NCBI GenBank assembly: GCA_949289295.1 | Contig: CASENM010000041.1 | Span: forward strand, 62,001 to 126,000 | Source: an uncultured Bacteroides sp. | Lineage (GTDB): Bacteria > Bacteroidota > Bacteroidia > Bacteroidales > Bacteroidaceae | Direction of reading: 5' to 3' | DNA length: 64,000 bases | The notes under the pieces: model-generated | Databases searched by the model: none | The model's input: only the letters and a program-made list of their open reading frames with translations | Told to the model about the DNA's origin: nothing | Position numbers and translations under genes: made by a program | In this document: piece by piece, positions 19,306-27,103 of the stretch | How positions within the stretch are numbered: position 1 is the first letter of the stretch | Layout of the letters: each line of letters begins with the position of its first letter

Positions 19306-20163
19306 ATGATGAAACAGCAACAGACTGAAGAAAAGAATTCCGACCCGTTGAAGCTCATCTTCAACTACGAGAATGTGTTTTACAGTTTTTTTTACGATGA
19401 CCTTGGCGGCTGCATACACCGTTCGCGCGAATACGCCATGAATTACGTCTATTCGGGCGAAATGGTTCTCGATGACGGCAAAGGGCAGATACACGTGGGC
19501 AAAGGGGAATGCGTCTATATCCCACGCGACCATCGTATAACCATGTACAAGAAACCGTGCGGTGGAGAGCGTTACTGCGGTATATTCTTGAGCTTCACCC
19601 GGAGTTTTCTGCGGGAAATGTATCCCAAGTTCGGACAATATAAGGCTTCCGCTCATACGCCCAAGCTGGACCAAGGGGTATTCAAGCTGCCGAAAACGGC
19701 AGAGATTGCCAGTCTTTTCGCCTCGCTGACTCCATTTTTCGACCCGGATGTAAAGCCGCAAGACGACTTCATGCACTTGAAGTTGCAGGAAGGCCTGCTT
19801 GCTCTGTTGCACATTGACAAACGGTTTGCTCCCACGCTGTTCGATTTCAACGAGCCGTGGAAAATCGACATTCTGGACTTTATGGACAAGAACTATATGT
19901 ATGAATTCACGATGGAGGAATTGGCGCACTACACAGGAAGAAGCCTTGCCACATTCAAGCGTGACTTCAAGAAAATAAGCGACCTGACGCCTGAAAAATG
20001 GCTCATACGCAAGCGTCTGGAGGTGGCATACGCATTGATGCAGGAGGGTGGGAACAAGGTTGTGGATGTCTGCGCAAAAGTCGGCTTCAGAAACCAGTCG
20101 CATTTCTCGGCTGCATTCAAGAAACAATACGGCATTGCACCGACAGCCGTTGCCACTGTATAG
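19306..20163 (+). CDS. AraC family transcriptional regulator
   Basis: 285 residues from MMKQQQTEEKN. The N-terminal part (about 20-110) looks like a cupin-type sensing domain (GECVYIPRDHRITMYKKP). The C-terminal AraC/XylS DNA-binding domain (about 185-285) has ELAHYTGRSLATFKRDFKK and the second helix-turn-helix signature VGFRNQSHFSAAFKKQYG. The longer open frame from 19216 is rejected because a -7 box lies inside it. Effector and targets are unknown; it converges with the LacI-type regulator. Confidence 0.92.
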   Translation: MMKQQQTEEKNSDPLKLIFNYENVFYSFFYDDLGGCIHRSREYAMNYVYSGEMVLDDGKGQIHVGKGECVYIPRDHRITMYKKPCGGERYCGIFLSFTRSFLREMYPKFGQYKASAHTPKLDQGVFKLPKTAEIASLFASLTPFFDPDVKPQDDFMHLKLQEGLLALLHIDKRFAPTLFDFNEPWKIDILDFMDKNYMYEFTMEELAHYTGRSLATFKRDFKKISDLTPEKWLIRKRLEVAYALMQEGGNKVVDVCAKVGFRNQSHFSAAFKKQYGIAPTAVATV

Positions 20164-20203
20164 GATTTCACAGATCCGTGCACATGGTACCGACAATAAC
20201 CGT

Positions 20204-21274
20204 TCAGAGCTCTGTGTCGAAATAAAAATCCATATTGTCGACCGAGATGAGGTGGACGGGCATGTAGTTGCAGTCTTTGACCTTTTTCTTGAGAATCAGA
20301 TGGTGGCACAAACATTCGATGCTGCTATATCCCTGCACGGTAGGCTGCTGGGCGATGATGAAGTCGATGGTTCCCTCTTTCAGGCAAGCCACATTCCGGC
20401 GCAGCATGTCATATCCCATCAGATGGAAATCCGTGCGCCCGTGTTTCTGCATGTATTCGCCGATAAGGTAGGCTTTCGAGTTGAACGTTATGCCGCACGT
20501 GATGTCCGGATGGTCGCGGAAGAAGTTGTCGAGCAGCCGCTCGTCTTCTCCCGGATGCTTCGCGTAGAAGTTAAGTTCGGTCATCTTCATTTCGGGGCTG
20601 TTCTTTTTCATATATTCATAGAATCCTTCTTCGCGGTGAAGTTGCTGGTTCGATCCCAGGCGACCTTCGTTTATCTGGCGGAACAGCACGATTTCCTGTC
20701 TGCCCTGTGCCAGCAGATGCAGGATACGGGCGGCGAAGTAACCGCTTTTCTGGGCATGCTGGCCGAAAAAGGAGAGGGGAGACAAGGATGGGATGTTATA
20801 GTCTATAAATATATAAGGTATATGGCGCAGCTGAAGCGTACGGACGAAACGGGCGGTTTCCTCTTCAACTGTCGGGGCAAGTACCACTCCGTCGAAATCG
20901 GTCTCGAGCAGACGGCCGCCCACTTCTGCAAACGACCCCAGTTCATACTGGTCATAATAGAATGTGTCCAGCGAAATCTGGAAATCGGAAAAGGCCTTCA
21001 CCGCCTTGAACATGCCATTCACTACGTCTGTCCAATAGTCTCCCTCCTGATGGACAGGAAGCAGGCATGAAAACCGGTATTTCTTGTTCGACGCCAGCGC
21101 ACTGGCGTACATGTTGGGCTGGTAGTTCAGCTGGCGGAGTATCTCTTCCACTTTCTTCTTGCTGGAGGCCGAAACTCCCGCCCGTGAGTGCAGCACACGG
21201 TCGACCGTACCGACTGAAACGCCCGCCATCTGTGCGATATCTTTTATCCGTATCCGTTCTTGATGCTTCTCCAT
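20204..21274 (-). CDS. LacI family transcriptional regulator, likely controlling kdgK-kdgA
   Basis: 356 residues. The LacI headpiece (about 5-60) is clear: IRIKDIAQMAGVSVGTVDRV, followed by hinge helix residues NMYASALASNKKYRF. The rest is a type 1 periplasmic-binding-like sensor domain. It is divergent from kdgK with 207 bp between, and a 16-bp palindrome with a central CG pair (21374-21389) overlaps the kdgK -7 box. The natural inducer may be KDG or a related acid; that is inference from position. Confidence 0.92.
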   Translation of the reverse strand: MEKHQERIRIKDIAQMAGVSVGTVDRVLHSRAGVSASSKKKVEEILRQLNYQPNMYASALASNKKYRFSCLLPVHQEGDYWTDVVNGMFKAVKAFSDFQISLDTFYYDQYELGSFAEVGGRLLETDFDGVVLAPTVEEETARFVRTLQLRHIPYIFIDYNIPSLSPLSFFGQHAQKSGYFAARILHLLAQGRQEIVLFRQINEGRLGSNQQLHREEGFYEYMKKNSPEMKMTELNFYAKHPGEDERLLDNFFRDHPDITCGITFNSKAYLIGEYMQKHGRTDFHLMGYDMLRRNVACLKEGTIDFIIAQQPTVQGYSSIECLCHHLILKKKVKDCNYMPVHLISVDNMDFYFDTEL

Positions 21275-21329
21275 ATTTTCTTATTAATGTATTGAAAGGA
21301 TTTGTGTCGGGAAAAATGTTTTTCCGATA

Positions 21330-21337
21330 CAAATATA
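21330..21337 (-). promoter_or_regulatory. -7 promoter element of the LacI-type regulator gene
   Basis: Minus-strand TATATTTG, exact TAnnTTTG, 55 bp before the start at 21274. Confidence 0.45.
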
Positions 21338-21345
21338 TTACTTTT

Positions 21346-21376
21346 TTTGATATATGAAAAATAAACTGTACCTTTG
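21346..21376 (+). promoter_or_regulatory. kdgK promoter (-33 and -7 elements)
   Basis: TTTG (21346-21349), 19-bp gap, TACCTTTG (21369-21376): full consensus Bacteroidetes promoter. The leader to kdgK would be about 100 nt. Confidence 0.65.
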
Positions 21377-21389
21377 TGTGCGTACACAA
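21374..21389. promoter_or_regulatory. Putative LacI-type operator
   Basis: TTGTGTGCGTACACAA is a 16-bp palindrome with one mismatched pair and a central CG, the classic shape of LacI/GalR operators. It overlaps the end of the kdgK -7 box and the expected transcription start, so bound repressor would block initiation. Confidence 0.6.
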
Positions 21390-21481
21390 TACGTGTATTT
21401 CATTATAAAATGACAAAAAAACAATTTTCTGCCCGGCCATAGGGCCGGACAGGGAAACCAACCAAATCAAAACATGCAACA

Positions 21482-22504
21482 ATGGGAAAAATTGTGACTT
21501 TAGGCGAAATCATGCTGAGATTGTCTACTCCTGGCAATACTCGTTTTGTCCAGTCAGACTGTTTCGACGTCGTTTACGGAGGAGGTGAGGCAAACGTGGC
21601 GGTAAGCTGTGCCAACTATGGCCACGATGCCTATTTCGTGACGAAACTGCCGGCACATGAAATCGGGCAATGTGCGCTCAACGCGCTGCGCAAATATGGC
21701 GTGAAGACAGACTATATCGCCCGGGGCGGCGAACGCCTGGGAATCTATTATCTGGAATCGGGTGCCTCCATGCGTCCGAGCAAGGTGATTTATGACCGTG
21801 CCCGTTCGGCTATTGCCGAGGCGGAACCGTCTGACTTCGATTTTGACATGATTATGGAAGGGGCCGACTGGTTTCACTGGTCGGGCATCACTCCGGCCAT
21901 CTCAGACAAGGCTGCCGAGCTGACACGTCTGGCCTGTGAAGCGGCCAAACGTCATGGAGTGACTGTCTCCGTCGACCTGAATTTCCGCAAAAAGCTGTGG
22001 ACAAAAGAAAAGGCACAGTCCGTCATGCGCCCGCTGATGAGATATGTGGATGTCTGCATCGGGAACGAAGAGGATGCCGAGCTTTGCCTGGGCTTCAAGC
22101 CGGATGCCGATGTAGAAGGCGGCAGAACCGAAGCGGAGGGCTATAAGGGAATATTCATGGCCATGGCAAAGGAATTCGGATTCAAATATGTCGTGTCCAC
22201 TTTGCGCGAATCGTTTTCCGCCACACACAACGGATGGAAGGCCATGATTTATAACGGAAAGGATTTCTACGTGTCAAAACATTATGACATCAATCCGATT
22301 ATCGACCGTGTGGGAGGAGGCGATTCGTTTGCAGGCGGCATCATTCATGGACTCCTGACCAAACCGACGCAGGGAGAAGCACTGGAATTTGCCGTAGCCG
22401 CTTCGGCATTGAAGCACACCATCAACGGAGATTTCAACCTGGTTTCTGCCGAGGAAGTGGAGGCGTTGGCCGGGGGTGACGCGAGCGGACGGGTACAGCG
22501 ATAA
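21482..22504 (+). CDS. kdgK: 2-dehydro-3-deoxygluconokinase (PfkB family)
   Basis: 340 residues. It phosphorylates 2-keto-3-deoxygluconate (KDG) to KDPG in the cytoplasm. PfkB sugar-kinase signatures are seen: VVYGGGEANVAVSCANYG (about 31-48) near the N-terminus and the ATP/catalytic motif DRVGGGDSFAGGI (about 277-289). First gene of a two-gene unit with kdgA, separated by a 106-bp gap that holds element copy B. It links uronate breakdown, such as that of the PUL at 25-47 kb, to central metabolism. Confidence 0.95.
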   Translation: MGKIVTLGEIMLRLSTPGNTRFVQSDCFDVVYGGGEANVAVSCANYGHDAYFVTKLPAHEIGQCALNALRKYGVKTDYIARGGERLGIYYLESGASMRPSKVIYDRARSAIAEAEPSDFDFDMIMEGADWFHWSGITPAISDKAAELTRLACEAAKRHGVTVSVDLNFRKKLWTKEKAQSVMRPLMRYVDVCIGNEEDAELCLGFKPDADVEGGRTEAEGYKGIFMAMAKEFGFKYVVSTLRESFSATHNGWKAMIYNGKDFYVSKHYDINPIIDRVGGGDSFAGGIIHGLLTKPTQGEALEFAVAASALKHTINGDFNLVSAEEVEALAGGDASGRVQR

Positions 22505-22507
22505 GGC

Positions 22508-22569
22508 AAAACGCTTCGGCGTTTTATTCAAAATGCCTAGGCGTTCCAATCAAAACGCCGAAGCGTTTT
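22508..22569. repeat. Triple-palindrome intergenic element, copy B (between kdgK and kdgA)
   Basis: Units at 22508-22525, 22530-22547 and 22552-22569, period 22 bp. Unit 1 AAAACGCTTCGGCGTTTT and unit 3 AAAACGCCGAAGCGTTTT are exact reverse complements; the middle AAAATGCCTAGGCGTTCC has a CCTAGG centre and can fold on itself. It starts 3 bp after the kdgK stop and lies inside the likely operon. Confidence 0.92.
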
Positions 22570-22610
22570 CCTGAACAGATATGTAAACTTAATCAGATAG
22601 AAGAAAAAAA

Positions 22611-23294
22611 ATGGCAAGATTCGATAAAATGGCTGTGTTGGACAAAATAGGTTCGACCGGAATGGTGCCTGTGTTTTACCATAAAGATGCAGAAGTGGCG
22701 AAAAAAGTGGTGAAAGCTTGTTATGACGGGGGTGTACGTGCGTTTGAATTTACCAACCGCGGCGACTTTGCCCATGAGGTGTTTGCCGAAGTGGTGAAAT
22801 TCGCTGCAAAGGAATGCCCGGAACTGGCATTGGGAGTCGGTTCGGTGGTCGATCCGCCCACGGCTGCCCTCTATATCCAGCTGGGAGCCAATTTTGTGGT
22901 CGGCCCTTTGTTCAACCCTGAAATCGCCAAGGTCTGCAACCGGCGTCTGATAGCTTATACGCCGGGGTGCGGAAGTGTGTCGGAAGTAGGTTTCGCCCAG
23001 GAGGCGGGATGTGACCTTTGCAAAATTTTTCCGGGCGATGTGCTCGGGCCGAAGCTGGTGAAAGGTATGCTGGCTCCGATGCCATGGTCGAAACTGATGG
23101 TAACCGGCGGGGTAGAACCGACACGGGAAAACCTGACTGCATGGGTCAAAGCCGGAGTGTTCTGTGTGGGAATGGGCTCGAAGCTTTTTCCGCAGGACAG
23201 GGTAACGGCGGAAGACTGGACGTATGTCACGGAAAAATGCCGGGAAGCGCTGGGGTATATCGCAGAAGCCCGCAACCGGCAGACTCATCCGTAG
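22611..23294 (+). CDS. kdgA: KDPG/KHG aldolase
   Basis: 227 residues. It splits 2-keto-3-deoxy-6-phosphogluconate into pyruvate and glyceraldehyde-3-phosphate, the reaction after KdgK. Family marks: [11 protein letters not shown] (catalytic Glu), [20 protein letters not shown], and the Schiff-base Lys in FPGDVLGPK / CKIFPGD. It follows kdgK on the same strand. The longer name in databases is bifunctional 4-hydroxy-2-oxoglutarate aldolase / KDPG aldolase. Confidence 0.95.
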   Translation: MARFDKMAVLDKIGSTGMVPVFYHKDAEVAKKVVKACYDGGVRAFEFTNRGDFAHEVFAEVVKFAAKECPELALGVGSVVDPPTAALYIQLGANFVVGPLFNPEIAKVCNRRLIAYTPGCGSVSEVGFAQEAGCDLCKIFPGDVLGPKLVKGMLAPMPWSKLMVTGGVEPTRENLTAWVKAGVFCVGMGSKLFPQDRVTAEDWTYVTEKCREALGYIAEARNRQTHP

Positions 23295-23347
23295 TTTGCC
23301 GGACAAGAGGAAGGACGGGGAAAACGACCTGTCGTCCTTGTCCAGAG

Positions 23348-23407
23348 GAACGCAGTGAAGAATCTCGGAAACACAGGCTGATGCCGGCGGGATGCTTCAC
23401 TGCGTTC
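23348..23407. repeat. Inverted repeat downstream of kdgA
   Basis: GAACGCAGTGAAG (23348-23360) and CTTCACTGCGTTC (23395-23407) are perfect 13-bp inverted arms, extended by ATC/GAT after one mismatch, with a 26-28 nt loop. A T run (CTTCTTTTTGG) follows about 13 nt later, so it may act as the kdgA terminator, although the arms look like a mobile palindromic repeat. The rest of 23295-23537 shows no gene. Confidence 0.55.
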
Positions 23408-23498
23408 TGCATTGCAGGGCTTCTTTTTGGCCGCCGGTTTCTGATTCGAGGCAGCCTCTTTCTTGCAGGCAAAATTGCAGCGTTTCAATAAAAACCTG

Positions 23499-23506
23499 TA
23501 TATTTG
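23499..23506 (+). promoter_or_regulatory. -7 promoter element of the M23 peptidase gene
   Basis: TATATTTG, exact TAnnTTTG, 31 bp before ATG 23538. It lies inside a longer open frame from 23463 and so decides for the shorter start. Confidence 0.55.
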
Positions 23507-23537
23507 CCCGACAAAAACACAGATAAATGAGGTTACT

Positions 23538-24806
23538 ATGATCAGATTCGGAAAAAAACAGCGGATTCTTGCCGCTACAATAATAGGAGTGATTGCATTG
23601 GGGTTCGTTTTCTGGCCGAAACCGAAAGCGGGCGACGAACCGGACGAAGTGGAGGTGACAGACTCGGCCGAAGTGGAACAGCTGGTGCTGGAATACGGCA
23701 TACCCGTTGACCGGTACAAAGTGGACTATGGCATTGTGGAGCGCAACCAGAACCTGTCGGCCATTCTGGCGAACCACGGTCTGACGGCAAGGGACGTGCA
23801 CAATCTGGGCGAAAAGGCCAAAGGAGTGTTCGACGTGCGGAAGATACGTGACGGACAGGCATACGCAGTGTTCAAGACGAAGGACAGCATTCCGCGGACC
23901 ATGTTTTTTGTATATGAAGAAAATGCAAAATCGTATGTCGTGTTCGATCTCCGCGGCGACTACAAGGTGTACCGGGGGGAGAACCCGTCTGAATGGAAAG
24001 AGAAAGAAATCCGGGGTGAAGTGGAATCCTCGCTTTGGCTGGCCATGCAGAAAAAAGACGCTTCGCCTCTCCTGGCACTGGTGCTCTCAAACATTTACGG
24101 ATGGTCGATCGACTTCTTCAGTCTTCAGAAAGAAGACGAGTTCCGTGTCATCTATGAGCAGGAATACGTGAACGGGAAGGAACTCGACAACTTTCATGTG
24201 CTGGCCGCTTCGTTCCGCCATTCCGACAGCATCTATTATGCGATTCCGTTCGAGCAGGACGGGGAGGAGCTTTATTACGGAGTGACCGGGAACAGTCTGG
24301 AAGGGGCTTTCCTGAAAGCGCCGCTTGATTTCTACCGCATCACCTCCCGCTTCTCAAACAGCCGTTTCCATCCGGTGCTCCGCCGCTACCGGGCACATCA
24401 CGGAGTGGATTATGCCGCGCCGAAAGGCACACCGGTCTATGCCATTGGAAACGGAAAGGTGATAGCCAAGGCCTATCAGCCGAACGGAGCGGGCAATTAC
24501 CTGAAAATCCGTCATAACAGCGTCTATGTGACCACTTACATGCATCTTTCGCGTTTTGCGAAGGGAATCGAGGTGGGTTCGGAAGTGAAACAGAAAGAGG
24601 TGATAGGCTATGTCGGTTCCACCGGACTGTCCACCGGACCGCATCTTGACTTCCGTGTATTCGAGAACGGCAAACCTATCAATCCGCTGCTTATCAAGTC
24701 GCAGCCGAAAAAACCTGTCAAACCGGAACTTATGCCGCAGTTCATTGTCCTGCGCGATTCGCTTGTGAAACGGTTGGATGCCATGACCGACAGCGTGGCA
24801 CGATAA
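23538..24806 (+). CDS. M23 family peptidoglycan DD-metallopeptidase (LytM domain)
   Basis: 422 residues from MIRFGKKQRILAA. One N-terminal membrane segment (about 9-26, ILAATIIGVIALGFVFW) leaves the rest in the periplasm. A LysM/OapA-like region (about 70-120) precedes the LytM domain (about 285-385). HHGVDYAAPKGTPV keeps the first zinc ligands HxxxD, and TTYMHLSRF keeps the catalytic His. The last motif reads GPHLDFRVF instead of HxH, so one usual zinc ligand is Asp. It may cut cross-links during cell elongation or act as a regulator. Confidence 0.88.
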   Translation: MIRFGKKQRILAATIIGVIALGFVFWPKPKAGDEPDEVEVTDSAEVEQLVLEYGIPVDRYKVDYGIVERNQNLSAILANHGLTARDVHNLGEKAKGVFDVRKIRDGQAYAVFKTKDSIPRTMFFVYEENAKSYVVFDLRGDYKVYRGENPSEWKEKEIRGEVESSLWLAMQKKDASPLLALVLSNIYGWSIDFFSLQKEDEFRVIYEQEYVNGKELDNFHVLAASFRHSDSIYYAIPFEQDGEELYYGVTGNSLEGAFLKAPLDFYRITSRFSNSRFHPVLRRYRAHHGVDYAAPKGTPVYAIGNGKVIAKAYQPNGAGNYLKIRHNSVYVTTYMHLSRFAKGIEVGSEVKQKEVIGYVGSTGLSTGPHLDFRVFENGKPINPLLIKSQPKKPVKPELMPQFIVLRDSLVKRLDAMTDSVAR

Positions 24807-24884
24807 ATAAGAAAGAGACTGTCCCGAATTAAAAAAGACTTGTTTTGACAGTCTAATCTAATTCGGGACAGTCTCTTTCTTATT
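24806..24884. terminator. Long bidirectional terminator, perfect 26-bp inverted repeat
   Basis: 24806-24831 and 24859-24884 are perfect inverted complements (AATAAGAAAGAGACTGTCCC and on). The 27-nt loop carries a second small hairpin (AGACT/AGTCT). The left arm starts at the last base of the M23 stop codon and the right arm ends 7 bp from the DUF2264 stop, so it serves two convergent genes. Confidence 0.85.
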
Positions 24885-24890
24885 ATGTCA

Positions 24891-26159
24891 TCATTCCGTA
24901 CGCAAAGAATGATGGCCGTCAATCGGGAACGGCTGTCCGCTCCAGGCTTTCTGCGAGGTCCACGGCTGTGGCGCGTCTGTCCAGAATGGATGGCTGGCAG
25001 GCAATGCCAGAGGCATGAAAACGAGCGAAGTCATGTAAAGGCTGCCGTTGTTGGTGTAGTAGTTGGCCAGTCCGGGCTGGTGTCCCGCGAATCCCAGCTG
25101 CAGGAAGCCGGCTTCGTTGAAGTTTCCTTCCACTTTGAACATATTACGCATCACGGCGGTCAGTGCACTGCGCACCTGTCCGTTGGTCAGCCCTTCCGGC
25201 AATCCGTACTTCCATGCCGCCATGGCCAGTGTCTGGAAAGCTCCCATGCGATAGACTACCGAGCGTCCGAAAGCCGGATAAGTACCCTCGGGCGAGATAA
25301 GGCGTTCCATAAACACGTTGAACCGCTGCATGCGCTTGACTGCAAGATCCACACTGACAGGAGTCCAGAAATGATGGTCTCTCAGCACTTCCAGCATCTC
25401 AACGTACATGGGATGAATGACGTATGCATTGTAATAATCCAATGCCATCTCAGGCCCGTCCGAATACCATCCGTCGCTCAGATACCATTCGTTGATTTTG
25501 TTTGCGGCCACTGTCAGCACATACTGGTCGGCATCCTCGTCCGCATACATCAGAAACGCTTCAATCAGTCCGCGGAACAGCAGCCAGTTGTTGTAGGCCG
25601 GACGCACGGTGCGCAGTTTCTTGAAATGTTCGATATAGCTTTTCCGGGTCGCCTCGTCAAGCTGGTGCCAGGTGGCTTCCGGAGCGCGGAGGAAACTTTC
25701 GGCAATGTAGGCGGCATCCACCAGTCTCTGGGTGGAGGGAGTCTCCCACAGCAGATAATCCGGGCTTTCCGGATCCACCGCATTCTTGTAGGAGAGCAGG
25801 GCCCATTCCTTCAGCTGGCGGCGCAGCTTGCCTTCTTCCGTATTGTCATCGGGAAGAGACAGCCAGGGCGATATGCCGGCCATCAACCGGCCGAAAGTCT
25901 CCATGTAGGCCACACGCTTGTCGCGTCCGTCCCATGTAGGACTTAACTCCAGCTGCATGTTCTTCTGCAGCTCCCCCTTGCTCATGTTCTCAAGCACCGG
26001 AGCGGCGATGCGGTAACAGAGTTCCACCCATTGCTGCCGGTCGCTGACCGGTTCAGCCTTCTTCCTGGCAGAGACTCCAGACTGGAAACAGAATGCCAGT
26101 ACAGTCAGGACAATCAAAAGTTTTTTCATAGGATTCATATTCTTCTTGCTTGTTGTCAT
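24891..26159 (-). CDS. DUF2264 domain-containing protein, exported, last gene of PUL lyase operon
   Basis: 422 residues from the ATG that overlaps the previous stop (ATGA). The signal peptide starts at MKKLLIVLTVLAFCFQSGVSA, so Met8 or Met11 may be the used start. The body is all-helical and rich in Trp, Tyr and Asp (YNNWLLFRGLIEAFLMY, WYSDGPEMALDYYNAYVIHP), fitting an (alpha/alpha)6 barrel as in DUF2264. Some related families are glucuronidases, so an uronate-releasing activity is possible but not shown. It ends at the 24806-24884 terminator. Confidence 0.85.
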   Translation of the reverse strand: MTTSKKNMNPMKKLLIVLTVLAFCFQSGVSARKKAEPVSDRQQWVELCYRIAAPVLENMSKGELQKNMQLELSPTWDGRDKRVAYMETFGRLMAGISPWLSLPDDNTEEGKLRRQLKEWALLSYKNAVDPESPDYLLWETPSTQRLVDAAYIAESFLRAPEATWHQLDEATRKSYIEHFKKLRTVRPAYNNWLLFRGLIEAFLMYADEDADQYVLTVAANKINEWYLSDGWYSDGPEMALDYYNAYVIHPMYVEMLEVLRDHHFWTPVSVDLAVKRMQRFNVFMERLISPEGTYPAFGRSVVYRMGAFQTLAMAAWKYGLPEGLTNGQVRSALTAVMRNMFKVEGNFNEAGFLQLGFAGHQPGLANYYTNNGSLYMTSLVFMPLALPASHPFWTDAPQPWTSQKAWSGQPFPIDGHHSLRTE

Positions 26160-27058
26160 TCAAATACCTGTGTCATCGGACGCCCGGTCCATACTTGCGG
26201 CTGTTGCAGACCGAAAATATAGGCGATGGTAGCAGCCACGTCATATTGTACCATGCTTTCCTGAAACTCGCCACCCTGTCTGATGCCCTTTCCGGCGATG
26301 ATGAAAGGAGTCTCCATCTCCAGCATGGTCTTTCCGCCATGTCCCTTATTGATTCCGCCATGGTCGGAAGTGATGATGAAAATCGTCTCGTCCAGCATAC
26401 CGGCTTCCTCTACGGCTTTTACGATACGGGCAATATAGCCGTCAATCTCATGCAACTTGGCATAGTACTCGGGAGTGTCGTGGCCGATGACATGGCCTAC
26501 ATGGTCGGGATTGTCGAACACGACAGCCGCCAATGTGGGCTTCTTTTCCTTTATATACTTTTCGGCCATCTCACACAAGGCTGTCGGATATTTGTTGTAG
26601 TCCGGCGCTACTGCGTGATAGCTCGTGGAAAGCGTATCAACCAGAAACTGGATTCCTCCCCATTCGCTCAGCACGCCAATTTCCGCATCCGGATTGGCGT
26701 CACGGTAAATCTGGAAGATAGTCGGAAAGATGTTATGCTTCAGGATGACACGCGAAGGCAGTTCCGGAGTCTGTGAGCCCCATTCCGTGTATCCATGAAG
26801 TTCCGGACCGGCCCCCATGAACATGGATGCCCAGTTAACCGCACTCGATGAAGGCAATACCGTACGTTTTTTCAGCGTATAGCAACCTTTCTCCATCAAT
26901 CCTTTCACGGCAGGCATGTCCGCCTTGGAGACACTGTAGGCTCCCCAGCCGTCAAGTCCGATATAAATTACATGTTTGGCTTTCGGAGAAGCCGCACCTG
27001 CGGTTGCGGCAATCATGCAACCGGCTATAAGACAAATAAAAAACAAGATTCTACGCAT
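26156..27058 (-). CDS. Alkaline phosphatase superfamily protein (type I phosphodiesterase/nucleotide pyrophosphatase-like)
   Basis: 300 residues with signal peptide (MRRILFFICLIAGCMIAATAGA). Metal-site motifs of the alkaline phosphatase superfamily are seen in order: IGLDGWG (Asp), PSSSAVNWASMF (nucleophile Ser in the usual Thr/Ser place), DNPDHVGHVIGHD (Asp, His) and ITSDHGG (Asp, His). It is shorter than sulfatases and lacks the CxPxR sulfatase signature. It may remove phosphate or phosphodiester decorations from the PUL glycan; that is inference. Confidence 0.85.
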   Translation of the reverse strand: MRRILFFICLIAGCMIAATAGAASPKAKHVIYIGLDGWGAYSVSKADMPAVKGLMEKGCYTLKKRTVLPSSSAVNWASMFMGAGPELHGYTEWGSQTPELPSRVILKHNIFPTIFQIYRDANPDAEIGVLSEWGGIQFLVDTLSTSYHAVAPDYNKYPTALCEMAEKYIKEKKPTLAAVVFDNPDHVGHVIGHDTPEYYAKLHEIDGYIARIVKAVEEAGMLDETIFIITSDHGGINKGHGGKTMLEMETPFIIAGKGIRQGGEFQESMVQYDVAATIAYIFGLQQPQVWTGRPMTQVFE

Positions 27059-27103
27059 AATTCTTTATGTTAAGGTTAATAATGTGAACAAGGAGCCGGA
27101 CTG

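Noticed and set aside
22274-22549. Minus-strand frame containing translated palindromes (TPKRF-like words)
   Set aside because: Overlaps kdgK on the other strand; the words come from the repeat, not from a protein.
26156-27058. Sulfatase of the PUL
   Set aside because: No CxPxR/SxPxR maturation motif; too short; motifs fit phosphodiesterase/phosphatase members instead.
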